Position numbers and translations under genes: made by a program. A stretch of DNA of 7,152 bases, taken from an uncultured Anaerolineae bacterium (GTDB lineage: Bacteria > Chloroflexota > Anaerolineae > Anaerolineales > Villigracilaceae). The notes under the pieces were generated by a model that saw only the letters and a list, made by a program, of their open reading frames with translations, was not told the DNA's origin and did no database searches. Numbering within the stretch: the stretch's first letter is position 1; every line of letters starts with the position of its first letter. Positions 5,860 to 7,152 of this stretch are shown in pieces. The DNA lies in assembly GCA_903882765.1 (NCBI GenBank), contig CAIRYE010000084.1, positions 1-7,152 of the forward strand, written 5' to 3'.

Positions 5860-7152
5860 ATGAGTGATGTAATGCAACCCGTAAAGTTTAAGCATTTGTT
5901 AGGTTGGATGCTTGAAGAGTATAAAAATCACAAGACCATTTTCTCCGTTCCAGCCAGCAAATTTTATTATAAGAAAGACCAAGCCGCCTTTAATATCTTT
6001 GGGGAAAAGTGCGAAACCGCGATCGGCCCCGCCGCCGGGCCTCACACCCAGCAGGCAAGCAACCTGGCGGCTGCCTACCTCACTGGTGGTCGATTTTTTG
6101 AATTAAAAACAGTACAAATATTAGACCGACTCGAGATCGAGAAACCCTGCATTGATGTTCCGGATGAAGGGTACAACACTGAGTGGTCCACCGAGTTTAG
6201 TGTGCAAGAAGCCTTTGAGGAATATGTTAAGGGCTGGTTCCTGATCCACATTTTGGAAAAAATGCTGGGGCTCTCTGCCTTGGGCGAGCGTGGATTTATT
6301 TTTAATATGAGTGTTGGCTATGATCTCAAGGGCATCCAATCCCCCAAGATCGATAATTTCATTGAAGGATTAAAAGACTCCTCAGGCACTGCCATCTTCG
6401 CCGAATGCGCAGCGGAGTTGGAACGAGCTATTTCCGCCAACGAGATCCCGAATATCAGCGATACTGCCTTCGTTCGAACGATCTCCCCTAAGATCTCGAG
6501 ATCCATTACCCTCTCTACCATGCACGGAACACCGCCCGACCAACAAGAGGCGATCTGCCGTTATTTGATCAGCGAGAAGAAGGTACATACCTATGTGAAG
6601 CTGAACCCAACCTTGCTTGGGTTTGATACCGTTCGCGCTATTTTTGATACTCAGGGTTTTGATCATATCGTTATCAAGCCAGAATCCTTTGATCACGATA
6701 TGAAATACGCTGATGCCGTGCAGATGATCACGTCTCTTAAGGCTTTCGCGAAAGAGAACGGCGTGGAGTTCGGAGTTAAATTATCCAACACGCTGGCTGT
6801 GGTCAATGATCGCGGCTCGTTACCCACCAATGAAATGTATATGAGCGGGCGCGCTTTGTTCCCGCTGACCGTTAATTTGACCAATAAGTTAGCCCAGGAA
6901 TTTAAAGGCGATCTCGCCATTAGTTACTCTGGCGGAGCCACCTACTTTAATGTGGATGATCTGTTCGTTTGCGGAATTCGGCCGATCACCCTCGCCACGG
7001 ATCTGCTTAAGCCGGGTGGTTACTCGCGCTTGTATCAGCTGGCGATGGTGTTACAGCGATCCTTTGCTGAACAGCCGGTCCGCGGCATCGATCTGGCGAA
7101 ATTGCAAAAGGTCGCGGATGCTTCGTTGACCGACGCGCGGTATCATCGTGAG
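5860..7152 (+). CDS. ygfK: YgfK-family putative (selenate/urate-linked) oxidoreductase, N-terminal 431 residues
   Basis: The frame is open from the ATG at 5860 to the window edge; the family is about 1,000 residues, so less than half is seen. AGGAG lies 7 bases before the ATG. The sequence follows E. coli YgfK closely as I recall it: FGEKCETAIGPAAGPHTQ (47-64), TGGRFFELKTVQILDRLE (75-92), NMSVGYDL (149-156), STMHGTPP (219-226), KLNPTLLG (247-254), SFDHD (276-280), GVKLSNTL (305-312), EMYMSGRALFPL (325-336), SYSGGA (355-360) and GIRPITLATDLLKPGGY (372-388). This part is a dihydroorotate-dehydrogenase-like FMN barrel. In the family, a glutamate-synthase-small-subunit-like FAD/NAD(P)H module and Fe-S clusters follow. 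YgfK has been linked to selenate reduction in E. coli and sits in anaerobic purine/urate clusters with ssnA, hyuA and molybdenum hydroxylase genes. The exact reaction here is not established. Thr224 replaces the Cys I recall in E. coli. Confidence 0.93.
   Translation, partial: MSDVMQPVKFKHLLGWMLEEYKNHKTIFSVPASKFYYKKDQAAFNIFGEKCETAIGPAAGPHTQQASNLAAAYLTGGRFFELKTVQILDRLEIEKPCIDVPDEGYNTEWSTEFSVQEAFEEYVKGWFLIHILEKMLGLSALGERGFIFNMSVGYDLKGIQSPKIDNFIEGLKDSSGTAIFAECAAELERAISANEIPNISDTAFVRTISPKISRSITLSTMHGTPPDQQEAICRYLISEKKVHTYVKLNPTLLGFDTVRAIFDTQGFDHIVIKPESFDHDMKYADAVQMITSLKAFAKENGVEFGVKLSNTLAVVNDRGSLPTNEMYMSGRALFPLTVNLTNKLAQEFKGDLAISYSGGATYFNVDDLFVCGIRPITLATDLLKPGGYSRLYQLAMVLQRSFAEQPVRGIDLAKLQKVADASLTDARYHRE

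Noticed and set aside
5912..6106. Plus-strand 64-codon frame inside ygfK
   Set aside because: It lies within the long ygfK-like frame that begins at 5860 and runs to the window edge with strong family motifs; it is a shadow.

Overview
The window looks like bacterial chromosome. The closest guess is Chloroflexota (Anaerolineae-like), based on the style of the proteins and a MacB-type permease encoded separately from its ATPase. This lineage call is an inference and was not tested. Flanking genes are moderately GC-rich (one sampled 60-base line in the permease is about 60% GC). The middle is clearly AT-rich (one sampled line in the reverse-strand regulator is about 30% GC).

Layout: (1) 1-1549, plus strand, holds the C-terminal end of an ABC transporter ATPase followed by a complete MacB-type permease, then an inverted repeat that may be a weak terminator. 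(2) 1679-3767, plus strand, is a two-component pair, an OmpR/PhoB-family response regulator and a HAMP-containing membrane histidine kinase separated by 4 bases. (3) 3768-4149 is a purine-rich spacer with degenerate 9-bp tandem units and G-runs. (4) 4150-5181, minus strand, is a three-part regulator: winged HTH, GHKL-type ATPase domain, and a C-terminal STAS-like (DUF4325-type) domain. A good sigma70-like promoter (TTTACA-17-TATAAT) precedes it. That promoter sits among an inverted repeat and four copies of GTAAAC spaced at near-integral helical turns. (5) 5390-5859 is mostly non-coding, with two hairpins, a TATAAT promoter element and a FadR/GntR-type operator-like palindrome. (6) 5860 to the end, plus strand, is the first 431 residues of a YgfK-family flavin/iron-sulfur oxidoreductase, which continues beyond the window.

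Working together: the transporter and the adjacent two-component system plausibly form an envelope-stress or export module, in which the kinase senses an extracytoplasmic cue and the regulator controls the transporter or its own operon. The reverse-strand regulator resembles an anti-sigma-kinase/anti-sigma-antagonist switch condensed into one DNA-binding polypeptide. Its promoter region is the most densely patterned DNA here and is the best candidate for something undescribed. YgfK belongs to anaerobic purine/selenium-linked gene clusters in other bacteria, so the region right of the window probably holds related enzymes.
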